Assembly (NCBI GenBank): GCA_905181595.1
Contig: CAJIYI010000001.1
Span: forward strand, 959,938-1,023,937
Origin: an uncultured SAR86 cluster bacterium
GTDB lineage: Bacteria; Pseudomonadota; Gammaproteobacteria; Magnimaribacterales; D2472
DNA length: 64,000 nucleotides
Direction of reading: 5' to 3'
Position 1 is the first letter of the stretch; every line of letters begins with the position of its first letter. Made by a program: the position numbers and the translations under genes. Positions 35,043 to 43,109 of the stretch are shown here, one piece after another. A model generated the notes under the pieces. That model saw nothing but the letters and a program-made list of their open reading frames with translations. It was not told where the DNA came from and did not search any database.

Positions 35043-36869
35043 TTATGAGAGATATTTATCTAGCTGTCGCAAGTATTTTGCAGGATCTTTTGGGGTTCCA
35101 CCTTCTGCAATAACTGCATAGTCAAATAAGAATTGAGAGAAGTTCGAAAATTCTTTCCCGCTCATGCTGCCCAGTTTTTTAATGAGCTTATGTTTAAGGT
35201 TGACCTCAAAGACAGGTTTAGAATCTCCAAAACTTTGCCCAGAAGCTTCCAATATTCTTTTTAACTGAGCTCCTGGCTCATCTTTAGATAAAACCAAACA
35301 AGCAGCTGAATCAACCAAGCGTGAGCTTGCAATAACATCTGAGACCTTGGTACCCAAAGATTTCTTCATTTTATCTATAACTTCTTGCTTCTCTTTGGTG
35401 ACCTTAGGTTTTTTATCACCATCCTCTAATTCTTCTTTTGCAACATTGACCAATGTTTTACCCTTGAATTGCATCAGAGTAGACATTAACCATTCATCAA
35501 TTCTATCTGTTAGGAGAAGTACCTCTGTATCATTAGCTTTCAAATGCTCAATGTGAGGAGAGTTAGCAGCGGCCTCATAAGAGTCTGCAATGGAGTAATA
35601 AATTTTTTCATCTCCCTCTTTCATTCTGTCGATGTATTGGGACAGCGTTGTGTCAAGCTCACTTGTGCCTGATCGAGAGCTCGCAAAAAGGAAAAGCTCT
35701 GCAATGGATTCTGAATTTTCATAATCCTCAGCTGGGCCTTCCTTGATCACTAAACCAAATTCTTTCCAGAATTTCTGATAATCCTCAGGTTTATCCTTTT
35801 GCATTTTCTTTAAAGCATCAAGAACTCTTTTGGTTAAGCCTTTTTTTATAGAGTCCACTAAGGGGTGGTCTTGAAGGATCTCTCTTGAAACATTAAGCGG
35901 AAGATCGCTTGAATCAACTACACCTTTAACGAATCTTAAATATAAGGGGAGAAAATGCGCTGCATCATCCATAATAAAAACACGCTGGATAAAGAGTTTT
36001 ATTCCTCGCGGAGTATCACGATTCCAGAGATCATAGGGAGATTTTTCTGGGATAAATAAGAGGCTTGTGTATTCCTGCTTGCCTTCAACTTTGTTATGCA
36101 TCCAAGTCAAAGGATCATTGGCATCGTATGAAATAAACTTATAAAAATCTTTATATTCTTGATCCTTAACTGATCGCTTAGATTTGAGCCAAATCGCATC
36201 AGAATCATTAATTGTTTCCGGCTCTCCCTCTTCTGGATTTAGTATTAATGGAAAATTTATATATTGTGAATATTTTTGCAGTAAAAATTTAACACGCATC
36301 AACTCAGAGAATTCTTTGTTGTCTTCATTTAGATAAATGGTAATAGTGGTCCCACGTTGTTCTTTTGGAATATTAGATAGCTGATAAGTATCTTCACCAG
36401 AGCTTTCCCACATCACCGCATCTTCTGCCTTAGCGGTGGCTGCTCTTGAATGGACTGACACTTTATCTGCAACCATAAATACTGAATAGAAACCAACGCC
36501 AAACTGACCAATTAGATTTGAGTCTTTCTTTTTTTCGCCAGCCATATCTGACAAAAATTGAGCAGTGCCTGATTTAGCAATAGTTCCAATATTTTGAATC
36601 ACCTCTTCTTCATTCATACCAATACCATTATCTGAGATAGTGACAGTATTATTTTGAGCATTGATATTAATATTAATTTTTAAATCTGAGTCTTCACCAA
36701 GAAGTTTTGAATTCTCGATAGATTTAAAACGAATTTTGTCTAATGCATCTGAAGCATTTGATACAAGCTCTCTTAAAAATATCTCTTTATTTGAATAAAG
36801 GGAATGAATCATCAGCTGCATCAGCTGCTTTGTTTCAGTTTGAAATGATTTAGTTTTTGCTCTTGGCAT
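35043..36869 (-). CDS. htpG: molecular chaperone HtpG (Hsp90)
   Basis: 608 residues. The GHKL ATPase domain has FLRELVSNASDALDKIRF, TISDNGIGMN and GQFGVGFYSVFMVAD; the middle domain has the arginine-containing region LPLNVSREILQ; the C-terminal dimerisation domain is complete. Cytoplasmic stress chaperone. Start at 36869 follows a weak AGGAAAA element. It leads an htpG-gpsA-DUF4389 gene set. Confidence 0.96.
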   Translation of the reverse strand: MPRAKTKSFQTETKQLMQLMIHSLYSNKEIFLRELVSNASDALDKIRFKSIENSKLLGEDSDLKINININAQNNTVTISDNGIGMNEEEVIQNIGTIAKSGTAQFLSDMAGEKKKDSNLIGQFGVGFYSVFMVADKVSVHSRAATAKAEDAVMWESSGEDTYQLSNIPKEQRGTTITIYLNEDNKEFSELMRVKFLLQKYSQYINFPLILNPEEGEPETINDSDAIWLKSKRSVKDQEYKDFYKFISYDANDPLTWMHNKVEGKQEYTSLLFIPEKSPYDLWNRDTPRGIKLFIQRVFIMDDAAHFLPLYLRFVKGVVDSSDLPLNVSREILQDHPLVDSIKKGLTKRVLDALKKMQKDKPEDYQKFWKEFGLVIKEGPAEDYENSESIAELFLFASSRSGTSELDTTLSQYIDRMKEGDEKIYYSIADSYEAAANSPHIEHLKANDTEVLLLTDRIDEWLMSTLMQFKGKTLVNVAKEELEDGDKKPKVTKEKQEVIDKMKKSLGTKVSDVIASSRLVDSAACLVLSKDEPGAQLKRILEASGQSFGDSKPVFEVNLKHKLIKKLGSMSGKEFSNFSQFLFDYAVIAEGGTPKDPAKYLRQLDKYLS

Positions 36870-36907
36870 AATATTTTTCCTCTTTTTAGAAATATGGAGT
36901 TAAATGA

Positions 36908-37066
36908 CTAAACTTCAAGGTGTGCTGGAGTTTTTTTCGATTCTGATTTGCACCTAGAGCTACAAAATTGCACTTCGTCCCAAGACCTTTCCCATTTTTT
37001 TCTCCATGCAAAGGGCCTGTTGCAGTGCCTGCATATTTTTTCTTTTAAATTCAGCTTTTTATGCAA
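36908..37066 (-). CDS. DUF2256 small zinc-ribbon-like protein
   Basis: A 52-residue protein from a TTG at 37066: HKKLNLKEKICRHCNRPFAW, then RKKWERSWDEVQFCSSRCK and a short tail. The paired C-x2-C and C-x3-C motifs around the R-P-F-x-W-R-K-K-W core are the DUF2256 signature, so this is a real gene despite its non-ATG start. Function unknown; four Cys suggest a zinc site. It lies just after the DUF4149-type gene and before htpG on the same strand. An ATT or upstream start is also conceivable. Confidence 0.82.
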   Translation of the reverse strand: MHKKLNLKEKICRHCNRPFAWRKKWERSWDEVQFCSSRCKSESKKTPAHLEV

Positions 37067-37079
37067 GATAAATTGATAC

Positions 37080-37478
37080 TTAACCAGTATAAATAAAGAA
37101 TTGAATAATGCTTAAAAGTAAGATTACTGCCGTGCAATAAATGCTCAAGCCATGAGTGAATGAAAACAATTTATCCCACCCCCTATCTTTTGCGGCATTA
37201 GTTAATGGAATAATCAAAAAACCTAATGCTGCATGAAATGAAACATTGACAGCTAACCACAAATAAGTTGATGCGCCTTGAAAATACAAGACAAGCAATG
37301 TCGGCAGCGACAAGATTAAAAGCAACAAATAATATCTAGGAAAAATTGTACGTAAAAATTTAGAAGCAGAATCGGTATCAAGAGCACTAAAAACAGTAGG
37401 CGTTGTTAAAATTAAATGCGTAAGGATTACTCCAATGATCAGTGCATTAGAAAGAATAAGGATGATTTGACTAGTCAT
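37080..37478 (-). CDS. DUF4149/TMEM205-like membrane protein
   Basis: 132 residues with four predicted membrane segments (IILILSNALIIGVILTHLIL, YLLLLILSLPTLLVLYF, TYLWLAVNVSFHAALGFLII, and a last near the C-terminus). The TPTVFSALD phrase after the first segment, the short FPRYY motif and the INP-like NAAKDRGW loop match the DUF4149 (TMEM205-like) group. Function unknown. Directly downstream of tRNA-Asp on the same strand. Confidence 0.7.
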   Translation of the reverse strand: MTSQIILILSNALIIGVILTHLILTTPTVFSALDTDSASKFLRTIFPRYYLLLLILSLPTLLVLYFQGASTYLWLAVNVSFHAALGFLIIPLTNAAKDRGWDKLFSFTHGLSIYCTAVILLLSIIQFFIYTG

Positions 37479-37491
37479 TTTATTATTATAA

Positions 37492-37569
37492 TGGCGATCC
37501 GGACGAGACTCGAACTCGCAACCTCCGCCGTGACAGGGCGGCGTTCTAACCAGATTGAACTACCGGACC
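37492..37569 (-). tRNA. tRNA-Asp (GTC)
   Basis: Minus-strand cloverleaf: acceptor GGTCCGG/CCGGATC (one G-T pair), anticodon stem GCCGC/GCGGC-like with loop CTGTCAC (GTC), TTCGAGT T loop, discriminator G and encoded CCA. Confidence 0.96.
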
Positions 37570-37583
37570 GCGAACGCCTGTGA

Positions 37584-37611
37584 ATGATATCTTTTTGTTA
37601 TTTTTTTGCAA
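37584..37611 (-). promoter_or_regulatory. candidate promoter of tRNA-Asp
   Basis: On the minus strand TTGCAA (37611-37606) and TATCAT (37589-37584) are 16 bases apart, ending 14 bases before the tRNA 5' end. Confidence 0.5.
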
Positions 37612-37652
37612 CTTTTATGTTCTGCAAATCTCACATCAAATAATGCTCAAAT

Positions 37653-37671
37653 GATAATGATTCTCATTGCA
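37653..37671 (+). promoter_or_regulatory. Fur-box-like operator upstream of proteorhodopsin
   Basis: The 19-base stretch GATAATGATTCTCATTGCA agrees with the E. coli Fur consensus GATAATGATAATCATTATC at 14 positions and contains the inverted repeat AATGA-TTC-TCATT. It lies about 130 bases before the proteorhodopsin start and just upstream of a candidate -35 at 37685. The rest of the 230-base gap shows no gene. Confidence 0.55.
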
Positions 37672-37684
37672 TTAATTGAATATT

Positions 37685-37715
37685 TTGTCAAATAAATAAG
37701 AAACAAAAAGATAAT
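37685..37715 (+). promoter_or_regulatory. weak candidate promoter of proteorhodopsin
   Basis: TTGTCA (37685-37690) and GATAAT (37710-37715) with a long 19-base spacer. An alternative -10 is TATGCT at 37743. A clear GGAG ribosome site sits seven bases before the ATG. Confidence 0.35.
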
Positions 37716-37800
37716 AAACTTACGGATAAGTAAATTTTTTGATATGCTAATCTGAGCGTCCATAGGGGACTATTATTAATAATAAAAAAAGGAGTATTAC

Positions 37801-38550
37801 ATGAAATTACTTATGCTTTTGGCTGGGGTGATGGCTGTTCCTACTTTTGCTGCTTCTGGAGGAGATCTCAACGCAAATGATTACGTTGGAGTTTCTTTCT
37901 GGCTTGTTACAGCTGCTTTGTTAGCTGCAACTGCTTTCTTTTTCATTGAAAGAGATAGAGTGCATTCAAAATGGAAAACATCGTTAACAATTTCTGGTTT
38001 AGTTACCGGTATTGCATTCTGGCACTATCTCTACATGAGAGGTGTTTGGATTGATACGGGTGAAACACCAACTGTATATAGATACATTGATTGGTTGTTA
38101 ACTGTGCCGTTATTAATTATTGAATTCTACTTAATCCTAAAAGCTGTAACTAACGTTGCTGCATCTTTGTTCTACAAGTTATTTGTTGGATCAATCGTGA
38201 TGCTTGTGTTCGGTTACATGGGTGAATCTGGAATAATGAGTGCGATGCCTGCGTTTATTATTGGGATGGCTGCTTGGCTTTACATGATCCATACATTATG
38301 GATGGGTGAAGGCGCCGAGGCTAGAAATGCTTCTGGTAATGCTGCTGTGTCAACTGCATACAACACTATGATGTGGATCATCATTGTTGGTTGGGCAATT
38401 TATCCTTTAGGATATGCATCAGGTTACTTAATGACTGGCGGAATTGACGCTTCTTCATTAAACCTTATTTACAATCTAGCCGACTTTGTTAACAAGATCC
38501 TATTTGGTGTTGTTATCTGGGCAGCTGCTGTAAGTGATTCAGAAAGCTAA
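37801..38550 (+). CDS. proteorhodopsin, green-absorbing light-driven proton pump
   Basis: 249 residues: a signal-like N-terminus (LLMLLAGVMAVPTFAASGG) and seven membrane helices. The numbering matches classical proteorhodopsin: His75 in AFWHYLY, proton acceptor Asp97 in YRYIDWLLTVPL, spectral-tuning Leu105 (green type), proton donor Glu108 in LLIIEFYLIL, and the retinal Schiff-base Lys232 in LADFVNKILFG. It exports protons in light to support the proton motive force. No carotenoid cleavage or carotenoid synthesis gene is nearby, so retinal must be made elsewhere or obtained. It is monocistronic: a Fur-like site and promoter region upstream, a strong terminator downstream. Confidence 0.98.
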   Translation: MKLLMLLAGVMAVPTFAASGGDLNANDYVGVSFWLVTAALLAATAFFFIERDRVHSKWKTSLTISGLVTGIAFWHYLYMRGVWIDTGETPTVYRYIDWLLTVPLLIIEFYLILKAVTNVAASLFYKLFVGSIVMLVFGYMGESGIMSAMPAFIIGMAAWLYMIHTLWMGEGAEARNASGNAAVSTAYNTMMWIIIVGWAIYPLGYASGYLMTGGIDASSLNLIYNLADFVNKILFGVVIWAAAVSDSES

Positions 38551-38570
38551 TTAGAATTAGTTGAATAAAA

Positions 38571-38598
38571 AAGCCCGGATTTATCCGGGCTTTTTTTT
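38571..38598 (+). terminator. Rho-independent terminator of proteorhodopsin
   Basis: Stem AGCCCGG/CCGGGCT (38572-38578 and 38585-38591) with a six-base loop followed by eight T residues. Starts about 20 bases after the stop codon. Confidence 0.93.
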
Positions 38599-38605
38599 GG
38601 TTGTT

Positions 38606-38681
38606 TGGTGGGTGATGACAGGCTCGAACTGCCGACCCTCTCGGTGTAAACGAGATGCTCTCCCAACTGAGCTAATCACCC
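38606..38681 (-). tRNA. tRNA-Val (TAC)
   Basis: Minus-strand cloverleaf: acceptor GGGTGAT/ATCACCC, D arm AGCTCAGTTGGGAGAGC, anticodon loop TTTACAC (TAC), TTCGAGC T loop, discriminator A and encoded CCA. It is convergent with proteorhodopsin, separated by the terminator. Confidence 0.97.
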
Positions 38682-38716
38682 AAACTTAATAGAGGTTCCC
38701 TTCTATTGAGGAAGGA

Positions 38717-38746
38717 ATTATATAGGGAGTTTTCAAACAGAGCCAA
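38717..38746 (-). promoter_or_regulatory. candidate sigma-70 promoter of tRNA-Val
   Basis: On the minus strand TTGGCT (38746-38741) and a perfect TATAAT (38722-38717) are separated by 18 bases, about 35 bases upstream of the tRNA. Confidence 0.6.
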
Positions 38747-38809
38747 CTTTTATTTCTCCGGTTAGGGAAAAATTTCTTTTAACTCCAATGCAAAGATATT
38801 AGTAATTAT

Positions 38810-39451
38810 TTAACCAACAATAGAATAAATAACAATAAAGTGAAGCACTGCAGCTATGGCAACTAAGATATGAAAAACTTCGTGGTAGCCAAAATATTTA
38901 GGGCTAATATCGGGAAACTTAAAACCATATCCAATGGCTCCGAAGGTATAAATAGTTCCTCCAGCAGCAGTTAAAGTAAAGTTGGTCATGCTCATCATCG
39001 AAAACATTACCGATAGATAAGGAACAGCCATGTATCCTGCAACCAAGTAAATACCAGCTCTAATCAAGCGTGGTGTTTGAGTGAATAGAATTGTTTGTAG
39101 TATTCCAATTCCTGCAATGACCCATATTATAAAGAGTAGCTGAATCCCTGTGTCGCCAGGAAGAACAAGGAGACATATCGGAGTAAAGGTGCCCGCAATC
39201 ATTATAAAGATTGCTGAATGATCTAGTTTTCGCATAATTATTAGTACTCTAGCCCGCCAATCAACCCTGTGATACAAAGCGCTAAACCCAAACATCATGC
39301 AAACACCCAGCGAATAAACAATGGTTGCTGCCAATTCAACTGAATTGGTGCTGTTAGCAATCAAGGGAATACATGCTCCCACTGAAATAAAGAACATCCA
39401 TTCGTGAAAGTAGCCCCTTAACAATGGCTTGATAATTTTTCTATTATTCAT
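38810..39451 (-). CDS. hemolysin III family (PAQR/TrhA-like) membrane protein
   Basis: 213 residues from the ATG at 39451 (a TTG four codons upstream is also in frame). Seven predicted membrane segments and the family's metal-site motifs: SALYHRVDW, RKLDHSAIFIMIAGTFTP and GYHEVFHILVAIAAVLHF. Members are linked to membrane fluidity homeostasis in bacteria; the hemolysin name is historical. It stands alone between tRNA-Val and the SDR gene. Confidence 0.88.
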   Translation of the reverse strand: MNNRKIIKPLLRGYFHEWMFFISVGACIPLIANSTNSVELAATIVYSLGVCMMFGFSALYHRVDWRARVLIIMRKLDHSAIFIMIAGTFTPICLLVLPGDTGIQLLFIIWVIAGIGILQTILFTQTPRLIRAGIYLVAGYMAVPYLSVMFSMMSMTNFTLTAAGGTIYTFGAIGYGFKFPDISPKYFGYHEVFHILVAIAAVLHFIVIYSIVG

Positions 39452-39502
39452 ATAGCGGCTCAATAGATTCCATAACCTCTTCCCAATTTCATAAAGTTTT
39501 GC

Positions 39503-40380
39503 TTAAGGCATCTCAACTTTTTGATTTACAATATTTTCAAGCAAAGGGCTTTGCGCAGATTTAATAAATGCTGCATCAATTGCTGCATTTCGTTCCTTGC
39601 ATAATCAGGACGTAGTTGGGATGGGTAAAAATATAAAACTCGCCGTCTTCAAGCGCCTCCACAACACGCTTACCAACAATAGATACTTCTATTCCATTTT
39701 CTACCATTTGCTTCGTTGAATTTGCAAAACTGCCTTCATCTGGTTTATGAGCTAAGTCAGATTGATATTGTAGCTGGACGGTTTCTTTCAGATTCATGAA
39801 TCCTAGTTTGAACAAAAGCAGGGCACAAGACGGACACATGTATGCCCTTCTCTTCCAATTCTCCGGCCCAACTTTCTGATAAAGCCACCACAGCAGCTTT
39901 GGTAGCAGTGTAAGCTCCTAAGTAAGGAACGCCACCCATGCCCGCCATCGAGGCAACATTCACAATCCATCCGCCTTCTCCGTGCTGCTTGATCAGTGGA
40001 GTCATGACTTTAGCTCCATATACAACGCCCATCAAGTTGACATCCAGAGCCCATTGCCAGCCTTTTTGATCCTGACCTTCAATCGGTCCTGTGTCTCCGC
40101 CAACACCAGCATTATTTACAACCATATGAATTTTTTCAAATCGAGCTATTGCCTGATTAGCAACTTCTTGCCACTGATCTTCTTGAGCTACATCGAGCAC
40201 AACTGTCAATACAGAAATTCCTGCATCTTCTAATTTTGAACGAGCCTTTTGAAGGTTTGCTTCATCAATATCTGCAATTACAATGTTCATCTTTTGATCG
40301 CCCAGCGCTTGAGCAATAGATAGCCCAATACCCTCAGCTCCACCACTAATAACAGCTGTTTTTCCTGCAAATTGAGACAT
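39503..40380 (-). CDS. short-chain dehydrogenase/reductase with two one-base frameshifts in the sequence
   Basis: The first frame (40380 to a TGA at 39757) gives GKTAVISGGAEGIGLSIAQ, NNAGVGGDTG, catalytic Ser in NVASMAGMGG and YLGAYTATKAAV (Tyr-x3-Lys), then VSVLCPAFVQTRIHESERNRP. After one skipped base near 39771 the next frame continues SDLAHKPDEGSFANSTKQMV to a TGA at 39576. After one more skipped base at 39595-39596 the third frame reads NAAIDAAFIKSAQSP and ends at 39503. The repaired protein has 291 residues, normal for this SDR group. It is an NAD(P)-dependent oxidoreductase of unknown substrate; the neighbouring SnoaL-like protein may act with it. Confidence 0.85.
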
Positions 40381-40417
40381 ATTTATTCCCCTCCTTTAAG
40401 GGTCAGAGTTATTTTAC

Positions 40418-40837
40418 TTAATTAGAAAGCATTTCATTAAGCTGCTTTTCCATTTTCTGATAATCCCAAAATGCACGCAAGGACTCAATTTTATCATTTG
40501 AATTGATGCGATAAATTACAATCATTTTAGTTTCTATTTTGATATCACCAACAAGGTTAACGATTTGGGCATAATTTGCACATTCGTTAGCGCAAGGAAT
40601 AGACTCAACAATTGTGAATTCAATATTTCCATTGGCAATAACAGTGTCATAAAATTTTTCGATCGCAGTAATGCCTTTGTGGCCATTGCCCTCAGGATCT
40701 AATGGACTTTTACCGATTGGATCTTGGACAAGCGCATCCTTAGCAAACAGTGCAAGCCAGTTCTCTTTGTCTTTAGCAACAGCATAATCTCTAGAGAGAA
40801 AACTAAGCTCTTGTGCTTTGGTTTGATAATTCATCAT
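40418..40837 (-). CDS. SnoaL-like / NTF2-like (ketosteroid isomerase-type) protein
   Basis: 139 residues with the cone-shaped NTF2 fold pattern: an N-terminal helix pair (AQELSFLSRDYAVAKDKENWLALFAKDALVQDPIG), GITAIEKFYDTVIAN and a C-terminal sheet (KMIVIYRINSNDKIESLRAFWD). Such proteins are isomerases, hydrolases or binding proteins. Two adjacent ATGs (40837, 40834) are possible; the second has better spacing to an AGAGGG. It overlaps the end of the EamA gene and precedes the SDR, so the three may be an operon. Confidence 0.75.
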   Translation of the reverse strand: MMNYQTKAQELSFLSRDYAVAKDKENWLALFAKDALVQDPIGKSPLDPEGNGHKGITAIEKFYDTVIANGNIEFTIVESIPCANECANYAQIVNLVGDIKIETKMIVIYRINSNDKIESLRAFWDYQKMEKQLNEMLSN

Positions 40838-41730
40838 GACCCTCTTTGTTTGGTGGATTAATTTCTAGCCTAGCAAAGTATATTCCGACTAAAGCTAAAA
40901 TTACAAAACCTAGTTGCATTAAATTTAGGTACTCAGCAAAAATTAGAGCTCCAAAGATTGTTGCAACAATTGGCTGCATTAAAAGTCCTATCGAACCAAA
41001 AGATGCGGTAAGTCTTGGCATGCTGTACGTAATAAAAAATTGGCCGCCAACTTGGCATAATATGGCCATGGCAAATAAATTATATATCTCGAATCTTGCT
41101 TGTTGGCAGAAAGTCTCTAGATTCTATAAGTGCTGGGATCAATCCGAATAAGCACGTAAATAGTGTTGTGTAGAAAATAATATTAATGGAGCTCTCTTTG
41201 CCTAATTTGGAGATAATCAGTAAATAAGTGGCGTACATAAAAGCTGCCATCAGAGCCAAAGCATCACCAAGCAGCGCTCCTTCTGTAATGGTATTAGAAA
41301 AATATACTAAACCAAAGACCCCAGTATATGTCAGAGCAAAAGATAGCAAAAATTGTTTACTAACCGATTCTTTAAATAAAAATACTCCTAGAATCACAAC
41401 ATAAATTGGGGCTGTATTAACAATAATTGTTGACTTTGCTATTGAGGTAAATTGAATGCTCCAATGCCAAGCGCTCATGTCAGTTGCGAAAGCTAAGCCA
41501 GCTATCGCTGCAAAAAGTAGGCTCTTGCTGTTCTGCAATTTAAAGGCTTGCTTCTTATTAAAATAAATATTGATTAAGGCTAAAAATGGTAAAGCAAGAA
41601 ACATTCTATAAAACAAAATCCATGATGGAGACAATTCACTCCATCGAACAAACAACGGAGCCAAACCTATCAACCCTGCTCCCAAGAGAAGAATAAAAAA
41701 GTTTTTAGCTGGGTTTAATTGTGATGACAT
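40803..41730 (-). CDS. EamA/DMT-family transporter with one-base frameshift
   Basis: The first frame (ATG at 41730) encodes the N-terminal EamA repeat and half of the second (LLLGAGLIGLAPLFVRWSEL, AFATDMSAWHWSIQFTSIAKSTIIVNTAP), ending at a TAA near 41080. The other frame supplies the final membrane segments (NLFAMAILCQVGGQFFITYSMPRL and QPIVATIFGALIFAEYLNLMQ). Skipping one base within the AT repeat at 41079-41090 gives 308 residues, the usual length for ten-segment drug/metabolite transporters. Substrate unknown. Start region overlaps that of divergent xseA. Confidence 0.85.
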
Positions 41731-41747
41731 CAAGATATACTTCAGTT

Positions 41748-43109
41748 ATGTGTGCAGATATTGTAAATCATGAAGAAGAAGTTATCTCAGTTGGTCAACT
41801 TAATCAGCAAGCGAAAAGACTATTAGAAAATCAGTTTCGAGGCATTGCTGTGCTTGGAGAGATTTCCAATTTGGCCAGGCCATCTTCTGGGCATATTTAT
41901 TTCACCCTAAAAGATGAGGACGGTGCTATCAGGTGTGCCATGTTTCGCAATCAAAACTCTAGACTGAATTTTGAACCTCAAAATGGAGATCAATGTATTC
42001 TCAAGGGACAAGTTAGCCTGTATGCACCGAGGGGTGATTACCAGCTGATCGTAAGCTCAATGCAACCAGCAGGATCAGGTAATCTGATGCAGCAATTTGA
42101 TGAGCTTAAAAAGAAATTAGATGCAGAGGGTTTATTTATACAAGATATAAAACAAAATTTACCTACCCAGCCAAGACACATTGGGGTCATCACATCAGAG
42201 TCGACTGCAGCCTTTCAAGATATTTTAACCACCATACAAAGAAGAGCTCCCATTAGCCAAGTTACTTTGATTCCAGCAACGGTTCAGGGAGATACAGCTC
42301 CAAGAGCACTAATCAACGCCTTGCAGAATGCCTTAGAGTTTAATAATGCAAATCCAGAAAATTCCTTTGATGTGATTTTGATGTGCCGTGGCGGAGGCTC
42401 GATAGAAGATTTGTGGGCTTTTAACAATGAAAGTCTAGCTAGAGAAATTTTTGATTACCCCATACCAATTATTTCTGGAGTTGGTCATGAAATAGATTTC
42501 ACCATAGCTGACTTTGTTGCTGACCTCAGAGCGCCTACCCCAACTGCTGCCGCAGAACTAGTGACGGAATACTATTTTCAACTTGAAGATGCCATTGAAG
42601 ATGCGAAAGAAACACTGCTATATTCATTCAAAAATCTTATAAAAGAAAAATCTCAAAGAATTCTTTTGATCTCTCAAAGCTTAAAGAGCCCAATCATTTT
42701 GCTTAAGGAGCAATCTCAGTCATTGGATAACCTAGAGATACGATTGTCTCAAATAATACAAAATTCACTCAATTCAACAAAACAGGATTTAAAAATTGCA
42801 TCAAATTTACTCTATCAGTCCAATGCCATGCGAGTAATAGAAAAATACCAGGGAATGATTAGCTCTAAAATGCAAAGCATTCAGCATCAGATAAAAAGTA
42901 CAATGATCAAAAAAGGTTATGCATTAAAAAACCTTGAAACTAATCTTGGGGCTGTTAGTCCATTGGCTGTTTTGGATAGAGGTTATGCAATAGTCATGGA
43001 TAGCTCTGGGAAAGCTCTCACATCCTCAGCTAATATCAAAGTGGGTGATTCGATCCAGACTCGATTAGCAACTGGGCATTTAATATCTGATGTTACAAAA
43101 AAGAAGTAA
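41748..43109 (+). CDS. xseA: exodeoxyribonuclease VII large subunit
   Basis: About 453 residues from the ATG at 41748; an earlier ATG (41724) would overlap the divergent transporter gene. The OB-fold (ISVGQLNQQAKRLLENQFRGIAVLGEISN and GHIYFTLKDEDGAIRCAMFR) is followed by the catalytic region (IGVITSESTAAFQDILTTI, RAPISQVTLIPATVQG, CRGGGSIEDLWAFNNE, SGVGHEIDFTIADFVADLRAPTPTAAAE) and a helical C-terminus with a RGYAIV motif. ExoVII degrades single-stranded DNA. The small subunit xseB is not in the window. Confidence 0.94.
   Translation: MCADIVNHEEEVISVGQLNQQAKRLLENQFRGIAVLGEISNLARPSSGHIYFTLKDEDGAIRCAMFRNQNSRLNFEPQNGDQCILKGQVSLYAPRGDYQLIVSSMQPAGSGNLMQQFDELKKKLDAEGLFIQDIKQNLPTQPRHIGVITSESTAAFQDILTTIQRRAPISQVTLIPATVQGDTAPRALINALQNALEFNNANPENSFDVILMCRGGGSIEDLWAFNNESLAREIFDYPIPIISGVGHEIDFTIADFVADLRAPTPTAAAELVTEYYFQLEDAIEDAKETLLYSFKNLIKEKSQRILLISQSLKSPIILLKEQSQSLDNLEIRLSQIIQNSLNSTKQDLKIASNLLYQSNAMRVIEKYQGMISSKMQSIQHQIKSTMIKKGYALKNLETNLGAVSPLAVLDRGYAIVMDSSGKALTSSANIKVGDSIQTRLATGHLISDVTKKK

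Noticed and set aside
38688-38707. AATAGA/TCTATT hairpin upstream of tRNA-Val
   Set aside because: Short, AT-rich, no T-run; falls within the probable leader of the tRNA transcript and could be chance.
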